Shown: positions 48,687-59,477 of the stretch, in pieces
How the letters are laid out: every line of letters begins with the position of its first letter
Numbering within the stretch: position 1 is the first letter of the stretch
DNA from: Croceicoccus marinus
GTDB lineage: Bacteria > Pseudomonadota > Alphaproteobacteria > Sphingomonadales > Sphingomonadaceae
Length of the DNA stretch: 64,000 nt
Reading direction: 5' to 3'
Assembly (NCBI RefSeq): GCF_001661675.2
Contig: NZ_CP019602.1
Coordinates: forward strand, 1,265,501-1,329,500
Notes under the pieces: model-generated
What the model saw: the letters and a program-made list of their open reading frames with translations, nothing else
The model's database searches: none
Told to the model about the DNA's origin: nothing
Program-made: the position numbers and the translations under genes

Positions 48687-49604
48687 ATGTTCCGCTTCGT
48701 CGCCGTCCGGCTGGTCCAGGGGCTTCTGGTGCTGCTGGCCATCTATGCGGTCACCTTCTTCCTGGTGGCCGCCACGCCCGGCAGCCCGTTCAGCACCGAA
48801 CGCGCCATCCGGCCCGAGATCCTCGCCCAGATCGAGGCGTTCTATGGCTATGACAAGCCGGTCGGGGAGCGCTTCGTTACCTCGGTCTCGAACGCGCTGC
48901 GCGGTGAATTCGGGCCGTCAGCGGTCTATGCCAACCGGTCGGTCACCGACATCATCGCGGAGAGCTTTCCGGTCTCGCTGAAGCTGGGGTCGCTGGCCTT
49001 GGGGCTGGCGCTGTTCCTGGGCATTCCGGTGGGCATCATCGCGGCGGTGCGGCAGAACAGCTGGCTGGATTACGTGCCGATGTCGGTGTCGATGGCGGGT
49101 ATCTGCCTGCCGACCTTCGTCATGGGGCCGCTGCTGGCGCTGGTCTTCGGGCTGATCTTCGAACTGCTGCCGGTGGCGGGCTGGTTCGGGCCGGAATATG
49201 TCATCCTGCCCGCACTGACGCTGGGACTGTATTACGCGGCCTATTTCGCGCGGCTGACGCGTGGCGGCATGCTGGAAATGCTGAACCAGGACTGGGTACG
49301 CACCGCGCGGGCCAAGGGCGTTTCGGAAAGCACCATCGTGTGGAAGCACTGTCTGAAGGGCGGGCTGATCCCGGCGATCACCTTCCTGGGCCCTGCGCTG
49401 GCCGGCATCATTTCGGGCAGCTTCGTGGTCGAGACCATTTTCCAGATCCCCGGCCTGGGCCAATGGTTCGTGAAGGGCGCGCTGAACCGCGACGATTTCC
49501 TGATCCTGGGCCTGACCGTGCTGTTCGCGGCGCTGATCGTGGTGATGAACCTGCTGGTCGACATCGTGCAGGTCGCGCTCAATCCGCGGCTGAAATACGA
49601 ATAG
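48687..49604 (+). CDS. oppB: Oligopeptide ABC transporter permease OppB
   Basis: A 305-residue inner-membrane permease with six transmembrane segments. FRFVAVRLVQGLLVLLAIYAVTFFL is the usual first segment, and the EAA loop reads TARAKGVSESTIVWKHCLKGGLIPAIT. ATG 48687 is preferred over TTG 48681 because GGGAGA lies nine bases upstream. It normally pairs with OppC, which is disrupted here, so this intact gene probably no longer contributes to a complete transporter. Confidence 0.9.
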   Translation: MFRFVAVRLVQGLLVLLAIYAVTFFLVAATPGSPFSTERAIRPEILAQIEAFYGYDKPVGERFVTSVSNALRGEFGPSAVYANRSVTDIIAESFPVSLKLGSLALGLALFLGIPVGIIAAVRQNSWLDYVPMSVSMAGICLPTFVMGPLLALVFGLIFELLPVAGWFGPEYVILPALTLGLYYAAYFARLTRGGMLEMLNQDWVRTARAKGVSESTIVWKHCLKGGLIPAITFLGPALAGIISGSFVVETIFQIPGLGQWFVKGALNRDDFLILGLTVLFAALIVVMNLLVDIVQVALNPRLKYE

Positions 49605-49619
49605 GGCGGGGCACATATC

Positions 49620-50215
49620 ATGAGCGATCATTCCCAAACCGCCGTCCTTGCCGACGAACCCGTCCCGCCACCGACCGATGCGAGCGAGATTGCCGCCGAA
49701 GAGCTGGACCTCCCTCTGGCGCGATGCGTGGCACCGGCTGAAACGCAACCGGCTGGCGGTCAGCAGCCTGTTCATCTTCATCTTCATCGCATTGTTCTGC
49801 GTGGTCGGGCCGTGGCTGTCGCCATACGACAGCCAGACGCAGGACCTGTTCCTGGGCGCGGTCGGTCCCTCGTCCGATCATTGGTTCGGCACCGATACGC
49901 TGGGCCGCGATCTGATGGTGCGAGTGATGGAGGGCGGGCGCATTTCGCTGCTGGTCGGGCTGGTCGCGACGCTGGTCGCGCTGCTGATCGGGGTGATGTA
50001 CGGCGCGACCGCCGGCTATCTGGGGGGCAGGGTCGACAGCGCGATGATGCGCTTCGTCGACCTGCTCTACGCGCTGCCGTTCACGATCTTCGTGATCCTG
50101 CTGATGGTCGCGTTCGGGCGTTCGCTGTGGCTGATCTTCGTCGCCATCGGCTGCATCGAATGGCTGACCACGGCGCGCATCGTGCGATCGGGCGTGATCA
50201 GCCTGAAGAAGCAGG
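49620..50215 (+). pseudogene. oppC: Disrupted permease gene oppC: N-terminal frameshift and C-terminal deletion
   Basis: The ATG at 49620 has a GGGCGGGG ribosome site and encodes a plausible OppC start ([18 protein letters not shown] ... SEIAAEE). The downstream OppC body ([21 protein letters not shown] ... [23 protein letters not shown] ... [17 protein letters not shown]) is in the next frame, so one extra base is present somewhere in about 49695-49712. The body then stops being OppC at about 50215, immediately after the EAA-region start, and joins OppD sequence. The last third of OppC, including the remaining transmembrane segments, is missing. Rescue by a TTG at 49648 would still leave the deletion. 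It is either a decayed gene or an assembly fault. Confidence 0.85.
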
Positions 50216-50814
50216 CACCAGTATCCGCACGAGTTCTCGGGCGGTATGCGGCAGCGCGTGATGATCGCCATGGCGCTGATCACCGAACCCGACCTGCTGA
50301 TCGCGGACGAGCCGACCACCGCGCTTGACGTGACGGTGCAGGCGCAGATCCTGGACATTATCAAGGAGCGGCAGGAGCGGCTTGGCACCGCCGTGATCCT
50401 GGTCACCCACGATTTGGGCGTGGTGGCGGGCACCTGCGACAAGGTGAACGTGATGTATGGCGGCAAGCTGATGGAAAGCGGCACGGCGGAGCAGGTCTTC
50501 TACGAGCCTATGCACCCCTATACCCGCGCCCTGCAGAAGACGATCCCCTCGCTGCAGACCAAGGGGGCGGAGCTTTACACGATCCCCGGACTGCCGCCCG
50601 ACGTGTCGAAGCCGATCGAGGGCTGCGCTTTCTATCCGCGCTGCCCCTATCCCAAGGTCGCAAAGCCAGAAGGCGACCGCCCGCAACTGGTCGACAAGGG
50701 CGACGGACACTGTTTCGCCGATTGCCGCTTTTGCGATTCCAGCGCGCCGATCGAAAGCGTGCTGCCCAGGCATGACCTGGGCGACCTGGAAACGCTGCGG
50801 GGGGAGGGCGCGGC

Positions 50815-50818
<4 letters not shown>
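50216..50818 (+). pseudogene. oppD: Truncated oligopeptide transporter ATPase gene oppD (5' half deleted)
   Basis: OppD sequence begins abruptly at about 50216 with [28 protein letters not shown], that is, at the ABC signature. Walker B ([12 protein letters not shown]), the switch histidine ([11 protein letters not shown]) and the C-terminal peptide-transporter extension with its cysteines ([18 protein letters not shown]) follow to the stop. The N-terminal ~165 residues, including Walker A, are missing. It is in a different frame from the oppC fragment, so no fusion is made. An internal ATG at 50246 could start a 190-residue piece but without an ATP-binding P-loop. Its stop overlaps oppF by 4 bases. 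Confidence 0.88.
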
Positions 50819-51804
<986 letters not shown>

Positions 51805-51857
51805 GCACGCTTCACGCAGCACCAAACTATTCGCGAATGTCCGGTCAAGGACAGGCG

Positions 51858-51882
51858 GGAACGGGCGGGCAATGATGGCGTT
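51858..51882 (+). promoter_or_regulatory. General-stress (EcfG-type) promoter, exact GGAAC-N16-CGTT
   Basis: GGAAC at 51858-51862, 16 bases, CGTT at 51879-51882, on the plus strand in the 216-base gap before the OmpA-type gene. The predicted leader is about 130 bases and includes an AT-rich patch (51930-51990). Confidence 0.75.
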
Positions 51883-52020
51883 CTGCTGTCGCCGCATTGT
51901 GCGGTCTATCTTTACGGACCTGTCGCTATTCGGAAAAATTAATCCTTAATGAAACTGGTATTTTTCGCGTAAAAATTTAACGCAAGGCGCGCAATCTGTA
52001 GGAGCATCGGGGGAAGTCTT

Positions 52021-53097
52021 TTGATTAATCGCATCTTTGCCGGGCTTGTTGCAACGTCGATGCTGTCGACCGGCGCCATCGCCCGCGAGGGCAGTTTCTA
52101 TATCGGGGCGGACGGCGGCTTGATGCTGACCGAAACATCCGATGTCGATCTCGACAGTTTCGATTCTGCCGGAGAGATCGACTGGGACGTCGGCTATGAT
52201 TTCGACATTGTCGCGGGATACGATCTGGGCGCGTTCAGGGTCGAAGCCGAAGCGGGCTACAAAGGTGCGAACGACGATGGCGGTACGACCCGCAATGGGC
52301 CCTTCGACGACGAAGACGCACCGATCGAATTCGACACGCTGAGCTTCATGATCAACGGCCTGGTCGATTTCGGCGCCGACGATGGCCTGCAGGGCTTCGT
52401 CGGAGGCGGCGCGGGCATTGCGCGGACGGACATGCAATTGCCGGGCGACGAGGTCTATTTTTCGGACAGCGATACCGGTTTCGCATGGCAGCTGATCGCG
52501 GGTGTCCGTGCACCATTGTCCGACAACTGGGATGCCGGGCTGAAGTACCGCTATTTCCGGCACGACAATCTGGAGCTGTCCGACCCGGCCTTCTTCGACG
52601 GAGGGTACGAGACGGATGTACGCACCCATTCGCTGATGGGATCGCTGACCTATAATTTCGGGTCGCCCCCTCCTCCTCCTCCTCCTCCTCCTCCGCCGCC
52701 GCTGCCACCTCCGCCCCCACCGCCGCCGCCCGCGCAGCAGGTGGTGTGCAACACGGGTCCCTATATCGTCTTCTTCGACTTCGATTCGGCAGAAATCACC
52801 GGGGAGGCTGCCGGTATCCTGGACAGCGCCGTCGCATCCTATGCGGACTGCAGTTCGGTGCCGATCATGGTCGCCGGACACACCGACCGGTCCGGCCCGG
52901 CGGGTTACAACGTCCGACTTTCGGAACGCAGGGCGCAAGCCGTGAGCGACTATCTGGCCTCGCGGAACATTCCCGCAGGCGAGATCAGCACCGAGGGCTT
53001 TGGCGAGAATCGGCCGCGCGTGGAAACCGCCGATGGCGTGCGCGAGCCGCAGAACCGCCGGGTCGAGATCACCTATGGCCCCGGTTCGGGCATGTAG
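52021..53097 (+). CDS. Outer-membrane beta-barrel protein with proline linker and OmpA C-terminal domain
   Basis: A 358-residue OmpA-type protein. A signal peptide (FAGLVATSMLSTGAIA) precedes a barrel of about eight strands (~22-215; GSFYIGADGGLMLTE, FAWQLIAGVRAPLSDNWDAGLKYRYF, HSLMGSLTYNFG). A linker of about 20 prolines (~217-240) follows, then the peptidoglycan-binding OmpA domain: YIVFFDFDSAEITGEA, VAGHTDRSGPAGYNVRLSERRAQAVSDYL, RRVEITYG. The start is TTG 52021 with GGGGAAG upstream; no ATG is nearer the signal peptide. An exact general-stress promoter precedes it and a strong terminator follows. Confidence 0.9.
   Translation: MINRIFAGLVATSMLSTGAIAREGSFYIGADGGLMLTETSDVDLDSFDSAGEIDWDVGYDFDIVAGYDLGAFRVEAEAGYKGANDDGGTTRNGPFDDEDAPIEFDTLSFMINGLVDFGADDGLQGFVGGGAGIARTDMQLPGDEVYFSDSDTGFAWQLIAGVRAPLSDNWDAGLKYRYFRHDNLELSDPAFFDGGYETDVRTHSLMGSLTYNFGSPPPPPPPPPPPPLPPPPPPPPPAQQVVCNTGPYIVFFDFDSAEITGEAAGILDSAVASYADCSSVPIMVAGHTDRSGPAGYNVRLSERRAQAVSDYLASRNIPAGEISTEGFGENRPRVETADGVREPQNRRVEITYGPGSGM
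52668..52735. repeat. Proline-codon microsatellite (CCT and CCG/CCA triplets)
   Basis: About eight CCT triplets in a row followed by mixed CCG, CCA and CCC codons encode the proline linker of the OmpA-type protein. Triplet slippage would change linker length without breaking the frame. Confidence 0.85.
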
Positions 53098-53124
53098 GGT
53101 CGGCCATCACGACCGACGGAACGA

Positions 53125-53151
53125 GGGGGCGGAGCAATCCGCCCCCTTTTT
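53125..53151 (+). terminator. Rho-independent terminator of the OmpA-type gene
   Basis: Perfect 9-bp stem GGGGGCGGA/TCCGCCCCC (closing with a GCAA-type loop) followed by TTTTTC, 28 bases after the stop codon. Confidence 0.9.
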
Positions 53152-53214
53152 CATGCGCAGCGCGCGACGGGAGTTACCGCGAGGCGACAATCCGACGAGG
53201 AGCAAAAGGGGGGG

Positions 53215-53290
<76 letters not shown>

Positions 53291-53418
53291 ACATCGCCAG
53301 GTTTCCGACGATCCCGGCAAGAAGCGCGAAGTGCGATTCGCCGTGGGAGGCCTCCCTATAAAGGCTGCGCCGCGGGATGGAAGGGGGAATTTCGCCTTTC
53401 CGAAAATTTCTTGAAGGC

Positions 53419-54534
53419 TTACGCGAAACTGCCCGGCTCGCGCGTGTTCCAGCGTTCCACCGCCATGATCAGGCCCACGCAGATCATGATCGTCAGCATC
53501 GAGGAACCGCCATGGCTCATGAAGGGAAGGGGGATGCCGACGACCGGCGCCAGCCCCATCACCATCATCAAGTTGATCGCCGCATAGAAGAAGATCGTCG
53601 CCGTCAGCCCGGCCGCCATCAGCCGCCCGAAGCGGTCCGGCGTGCCGGTCGCGACCTTCAGGCCCCAGCGCAGCAGCAGGCCGAAAACGAACAGGACGAA
53701 TAGCCCGCCCATCATGCCCCATTCCTCGGCCATGGTGGAAAAGACGAAATCGGTATGCGGTTCGGGCAGATAGTTGAGATGGCTTTGCGACCCATTGCCG
53801 AAGCCCTTGCCAAACAGCCCGCCCGAACCGATCGCAATCTTCGACTGGGTGATGTGATAGCCCGCCCCCAGCGGGTCGCTTTCAGGATCGAGGAAGGTCA
53901 GCACCCGGCGTTGCTGGTAATCGTGCAGCAGGGTGAAGAACGCGACCGGAATCGCGGCCATTCCTGCCAGGCCCACGGTCACGAACCACGCCATCGGCAG
54001 GCCTGCCAGGAACATCACCACGCCCGCTCCGAACGCGATGGCAAGGCTGGTGCCAAGGTCGGGTTGCAGCAACACCAGGCCAACGGGCAAGCCGATTAAT
54101 ACGCCTGGCACGATCAGCGATGAGAAATACCGCGTCGCGGCCGGGGGCAGCATGTCGTAGAAGCGGGCAAGGATGATGACCACGGCAGGCTTCATCAGTT
54201 CCGAAGGCTGCAGGGTCATGAAGCCCAGGTTCAGCCAGCGCTGGCTGCCGCCGCCGACGAAGCCGATTGCTTCCACCGCCATCAGCATCAGCAGCAGCAG
54301 CACATAGACGGGCAGCGCCATCATGCGGATGAAATCGCGTGAGAAGTTGGCGATCACCATCGCCATGACGAGGAACACGATGAAGCGCACCACATGCAGC
54401 AGCGCCCAGGGCATCAGGCTGCCGCCCGCGGCCGAATAAAGCACCGCCGCGCCGAAGCAGACCAGCAGCAGCAGGGGAATGATGATGCCCCAGGGCTGCA
54501 GCGCGATGATCCGCGGCAGGAACTTGCGGTTCAC
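53419..54534 (-). CDS. rodA: Peptidoglycan glycosyltransferase RodA
   Basis: A 371-residue SEDS-family polymerase with about ten transmembrane segments that extends glycan strands during lateral wall growth with PBP2. Family motifs are GGSQRWLNLGFMTLQPSELMKPA, LLQPDLGTSLAIAFGAGVVMFLAG, and GKGFGNGSQSHLNYLPEPHTDFVFSTMAEEWG containing the catalytic Asp. The C-terminal PFMSHGGSSML is the usual end. Its ATG overlaps the mrdA stop by 4 bases. It is the last gene of the mre-mrd operon; a tRNA-Lys follows on the same strand. Confidence 0.96.
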   Translation of the reverse strand: MNRKFLPRIIALQPWGIIIPLLLLVCFGAAVLYSAAGGSLMPWALLHVVRFIVFLVMAMVIANFSRDFIRMMALPVYVLLLLMLMAVEAIGFVGGGSQRWLNLGFMTLQPSELMKPAVVIILARFYDMLPPAATRYFSSLIVPGVLIGLPVGLVLLQPDLGTSLAIAFGAGVVMFLAGLPMAWFVTVGLAGMAAIPVAFFTLLHDYQQRRVLTFLDPESDPLGAGYHITQSKIAIGSGGLFGKGFGNGSQSHLNYLPEPHTDFVFSTMAEEWGMMGGLFVLFVFGLLLRWGLKVATGTPDRFGRLMAAGLTATIFFYAAINLMMVMGLAPVVGIPLPFMSHGGSSMLTIMICVGLIMAVERWNTREPGSFA

Positions 54535-56660
54535 TGGCCCTGCCCCCCGGTGCCGCCGCCGGCGGGCGGCGCAGGCTGGGCGACGGAAGCGGATTCCGCC
54601 GATGCCGCATCGGGGGCCGAACGTCCGGGGTTCACGCTGTCATCCTCGGCCGCGCGCTGGCTCTGCGCGGCATTGAGCGGGGGCGGGGAAGCGGCGGGCG
54701 CATCGGTCGCCTGGTCGATGTCGGTCGATTCCGGCTTGGGCGCGCTGCCGCCATAGGCCGCCTCATAGGCTCCATACTTGCGGGCCAGCCGTTCCTGCGC
54801 CGTGCCACCCCACTGCTTTTCATATTCGTGCAGCACTTCCAGCGCCTTGTTCGGGTCGAACAGGAACGTCATCACGTCGCGCGCCACCGGATAGGCGGAG
54901 GAGGAACCCGCGCCATGCTCGATGGCGACGGCGCAGGCATAGCGCGGCTTGTCATAGGGCGCGAAGCTGATGAAATGGCCATGGTCGCGGTACTTCCACG
55001 GCACGTCGCGCCCGCCGCGCCCATAGTTCAGCGACACCACCTGCGCGGTGCCCGTCTTGCCCGAAAGCTCGACCCCTTCGACGGGCAGGCGTGCGCGGCC
55101 CGCCGTGCCGCCGCCGTTCACGACCTCCCACATGGCATGCCGCACGATCTCGAGATGCTCGTCCGGAATGTCGAGATGCGGGGCGGGCTTGGGATCGTTC
55201 GACAGGAGCAGGCGCGGTTGCAGCCTGCGCCCGCTGGCGATGCGCGAGGTCATGACCGCCTGCTGCAGCGGATTGACCAGCATGTAGCCCTGACCGATCG
55301 TGGCGTTCACCGTGTCGAAGGTCTGCCATTCGCGGTCGTATTTCTTCAACTTCCAGCCCGGATCGGGCACGGTGCCATAGGACTGGCTTTCGACCGGCAA
55401 CGGGTATTTCCAGCCCATGCCAAGCTTGCGCGCCATGTCGGCAATGGGCTGCATGCCCACGCGCTGGGCGAAATAATAGAAATAGACGTCGCAGCTTTGA
55501 TAGATGCCCTTGGCCATGTTGACCGTACCGTGGCCGCCGCGCTTCCAGCAGCGGAACACGCGGTTGCCGACCCGCAGGCCGCCGCCGCAGAACACCGACT
55601 CCTCGGGATCGATGCCTTCCTTCAGGAAGGCGAGCGACACATAGGGCTTGACCGTCGAGCCGGGCGGGTAAAGGCCGGACAGCACCTTGTTGCGCAAGGG
55701 AACATGGTCGTCCTCGGACAGCATCTTCCATTCCAGGCGGCCGATGCCGTCAGAGAAGCTGTTGGGATCGAAGCTGGGCATCGACGACGCGGCCAGCAGG
55801 TCACCTTGCTCCAGATCCATGACCACGACCGAGCCCGATTCCTGGCCCAGGCGGCGCGCAGCATAATCCTGCAGCGGGCCGTCGATGGTCAGCTGGACCG
55901 GATCGCCCTGCACGTCCTCGCGCATTTCGAGGTCGCGGACGATCTTGCCGCTGGCGGTCACTTCCGCGCGGCGCGCGCCCGGTTCGCCGCGCAGGCGCTG
56001 TTCGAAATATTTCTCGACCCCGTCCTTGCCGATCTTGAAGCCGGGGGTGATGAGGAGGGGGTTCTTCTCCTCCTCGTATTCCTCGGCCGAGACGGTGCCC
56101 ACATAGCCCAGCAAGTGTCCGACCGACGGACCGGTCGGGTAATAGCGAGAGAAGCCGCGCTGCGGCACGACGCCCGGAAGGTCCGGCAGGCGTACCGACA
56201 AGGCGGCGAACTGCTCCCAGTTGACGCCGGTCGCGACCTCGACAGGGCGGAAGCCGCGCACTTCGTTCAGCTTGTCGCGCAGGTCGGTGATGGCGGCAGG
56301 CGACAATTCCAGCACTTCGCCCAGCACCGACAGCGTGCGTTCGCGATCGACGATCCGCTCGGGCACAAGGTCGACACGGAAATCCGCGCGGTTCGAAGCG
56401 AGGGGCACGCCGTGCCGATCGAGAATCCACCCGCGCCGCGGCGGGATCAGCGTCAGGTCGACACGATTGCTTTCGGATGCGAGCTGGTACTTCTCGTTCT
56501 GCTCGACCGACAGCCAGGCCATGCGGGCCGCGAGAAGAACGCCCACGCCCCCCTGCAGACCGCCCAGAACGAAAGTCCTGCGGTCGAACGCATTGCTCAG
56601 CTCACCCGCGCTGACACGGTTGGGCGCACGGCGGCGCTTTCGCCACGACAGGCTGACCAT
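54531..56660 (-). CDS. mrdA: Penicillin-binding protein 2 (elongasome transpeptidase)
   Basis: A 709-residue class B transpeptidase. One N-terminal membrane helix (~25-47) is followed by the dimerisation domain and the transpeptidase domain: SxxK in PPGSTVKPYVS, SxN-type motif in SCDVYFY, and KTG in ELSGKTGTAQV. The C-terminal ~110 residues are a disordered Pro/Ala/Ser/Gln tail ending GGGTGGQGQ, longer than in E. coli. It crosslinks peptidoglycan made by RodA. The stop overlaps rodA by 4 bases and its start overlaps the mreD stop by one base, so translation is tightly coupled. Confidence 0.95.
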   Translation of the reverse strand: MVSLSWRKRRRAPNRVSAGELSNAFDRRTFVLGGLQGGVGVLLAARMAWLSVEQNEKYQLASESNRVDLTLIPPRRGWILDRHGVPLASNRADFRVDLVPERIVDRERTLSVLGEVLELSPAAITDLRDKLNEVRGFRPVEVATGVNWEQFAALSVRLPDLPGVVPQRGFSRYYPTGPSVGHLLGYVGTVSAEEYEEEKNPLLITPGFKIGKDGVEKYFEQRLRGEPGARRAEVTASGKIVRDLEMREDVQGDPVQLTIDGPLQDYAARRLGQESGSVVVMDLEQGDLLAASSMPSFDPNSFSDGIGRLEWKMLSEDDHVPLRNKVLSGLYPPGSTVKPYVSLAFLKEGIDPEESVFCGGGLRVGNRVFRCWKRGGHGTVNMAKGIYQSCDVYFYYFAQRVGMQPIADMARKLGMGWKYPLPVESQSYGTVPDPGWKLKKYDREWQTFDTVNATIGQGYMLVNPLQQAVMTSRIASGRRLQPRLLLSNDPKPAPHLDIPDEHLEIVRHAMWEVVNGGGTAGRARLPVEGVELSGKTGTAQVVSLNYGRGGRDVPWKYRDHGHFISFAPYDKPRYACAVAIEHGAGSSSAYPVARDVMTFLFDPNKALEVLHEYEKQWGGTAQERLARKYGAYEAAYGGSAPKPESTDIDQATDAPAASPPPLNAAQSQRAAEDDSVNPGRSAPDAASAESASVAQPAPPAGGGTGGQGQ

Positions 56661-57217
56661 CAGCCCAGCACCTTCACGCGGGCGCGGCGCAGAACGTCAA
56701 GTATGGCGACAAGGCGGGTGAACAAGGGGAATGACAATATCGAAATCAGCAATTGGGGCAGAAGAAGCGAAGGATACCAGAGCGTTCCGGCCATGACCGC
56801 AAGCACATGGCCAAAAAACAGATAGGCGGCGATCATCACGCTTGCCACTGCCCAGTCCTGCCAGAAGCTACGCCAGCGCTGCCAATTGTCCAATGCTTCC
56901 AGTGCGATCATGGTCAGCGACCATAATAGCACGGCACTGCCGATTGGTTGACCGGAAAACAGATCGTCGAACAAGCCGAGCGGAGCGCCCGCCCATAGCG
57001 GCAGCATGCCGGGCCTGAACAGACGCCATGCGATTAGCAGCATGAAGCTGAACGGCGGCAGTACCGGCGCCGATGCGATGATCGGCGACAGCGGCGCCAT
57101 CGACAGGATCGCGATCGACAGCCACGGGATGATCGTGGCCAGCACGGGGGAGGGCGCGCGGTTCAGCCGGCGCTGGAACATGTCTTCGCCGGGAAGGCGA
57201 TCGCCTTTCAGCGGCAT
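56660..57217 (-). CDS. mreD: Rod shape-determining protein MreD
   Basis: A 185-residue inner-membrane protein with about five hydrophobic segments. MreD links MreC and the wall-synthesis enzymes; PPFSFMLLIAWRLFRPGMLPLWAGAPLGLFDDLFSGQPIGSAVLLW is the family core. It is recognised by this core and by its place between mreC and mrdA. The N-terminal ~20 residues (GDRLPGEDMFQRRLNRAPS) are hydrophilic. It begins 25 bases after the mreC stop. Confidence 0.9.
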   Translation of the reverse strand: MPLKGDRLPGEDMFQRRLNRAPSPVLATIIPWLSIAILSMAPLSPIIASAPVLPPFSFMLLIAWRLFRPGMLPLWAGAPLGLFDDLFSGQPIGSAVLLWSLTMIALEALDNWQRWRSFWQDWAVASVMIAAYLFFGHVLAVMAGTLWYPSLLLPQLLISILSFPLFTRLVAILDVLRRARVKVLG

Positions 57218-57242
57218 GGCGGGGAAGGGAAATGCGGGACCG

Positions 57243-58121
57243 TCACGGCGGCGTTTCCCCGTCCATTCCGCGCAGTTCGGTCATGGGTTGCCAGACGGGT
57301 TCGATCATCACGAAATCGGTGGCCGCCGGATCGGAGATGATGCGCGCGACCGCTCCGTCGCGGGTGACATTCTCGACCATCGCGACCGGCACGTTGGGGC
57401 GGTAAAGACCGCCGGAACCCGAGGTGACGAGCAAATCGCCCTTTTTCAGCGGGTTGATCCCCATCTCGATCAGGCGCACGATCAGCGTGCCGTCGGCCTG
57501 GCCCTGCGCGAAACCGGCGACATTGCCCTTGATGCGGCGCACCGGGACGATGCTCTGCCCATCGGTGATCAGAAGGACCCGCGCCGTTCGCCGCCCGGTT
57601 TCGAGAACGCGGCCCACCAGCCCGGTCGCCGAACGCACCGGCTGCCCGACCATGACGCCGTCCGACGCCCCCGCGCCGATCAGCGCAAAGCGGCGAGTGC
57701 TGGACGGACTGGATCCGATCAGCCGCGCGCTTGCGACGGGGCGGATCTCCTTCTCGCGCAGCGACAGCAATTGCTTGAGGCGGCGGTTCTCGTCCTCGAT
57801 CGCCTCCGCCTCGGCCAGCTGTGCGCGGGCGACGCGCAGTTCCTTCTGAAGCGCGGCGTTCTTGCTGCCCGCCTCGATATAGCCGACGATGATGCCAATG
57901 ATCGAACGGCTGCTGTTGCGGGTGACGGCCGACACCTCTCCCACAGGCTTGGCGGCGTCCTGCGCCGCGTTGCGCGCAAAGGCGAAACTGCCCGGGCTGA
58001 ACAGCGAGACGAGCAGCAGCACGAAACCGAACAATGCACCGCCGATGGCGGCGACATAGCTCGTGAAGATCGAGATGTGCGCCCTCTTGGAAAAGCCGGG
58101 ACGCCGCTCTGCCGACGCCAT
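57243..58121 (-). CDS. mreC: Cell-shape protein MreC
   Basis: A 292-residue periplasmic scaffold anchored by one N-terminal helix (SYVAAIGGALFGFVLLLVSLF). A coiled coil (KNAALQKELRVARAQLAEAEAIEDENRRLKQLLSL) precedes the two beta-barrel lobes of the MreC domain (VASARLIGSSPSSTRRFALIGAGASDGV, DLLVTSGSGGLYRPNVPVAMV). It connects MreB filaments to PBP2. It lies 99 bases after mreB on the same strand; I see no terminator between them. Confidence 0.94.
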   Translation of the reverse strand: MASAERRPGFSKRAHISIFTSYVAAIGGALFGFVLLLVSLFSPGSFAFARNAAQDAAKPVGEVSAVTRNSSRSIIGIIVGYIEAGSKNAALQKELRVARAQLAEAEAIEDENRRLKQLLSLREKEIRPVASARLIGSSPSSTRRFALIGAGASDGVMVGQPVRSATGLVGRVLETGRRTARVLLITDGQSIVPVRRIKGNVAGFAQGQADGTLIVRLIEMGINPLKKGDLLVTSGSGGLYRPNVPVAMVENVTRDGAVARIISDPAATDFVMIEPVWQPMTELRGMDGETPP

Positions 58122-58220
58122 GATGCACTACTCCTTCCGGCCTGGGGCCGCCGTCGTGAAACCGGGACAGGCTAGCGGGTCCGGAACGTCCGGACCCGGC
58201 GCGCACCGACCTGCTGAATG

Positions 58221-59282
<1,062 letters not shown>

Positions 59283-59477
59283 TCAACGAAGTCGCACTTG
59301 CCCTTGCGCCTGACCGTGACGCTGACAGCGATCCGTAAGTAGTTGCTGGTCCCTGCGGTGTCCCTAGCCCAATCCTGACACCTATGGAAAAAAATTCATG
59401 GGGTTGGTGCGGCTTTTCCACATGGTCCGTCATTAACTGGCCTCGAAAATCGGGCCGCTCGGCGCTAGCGTCGGGCC

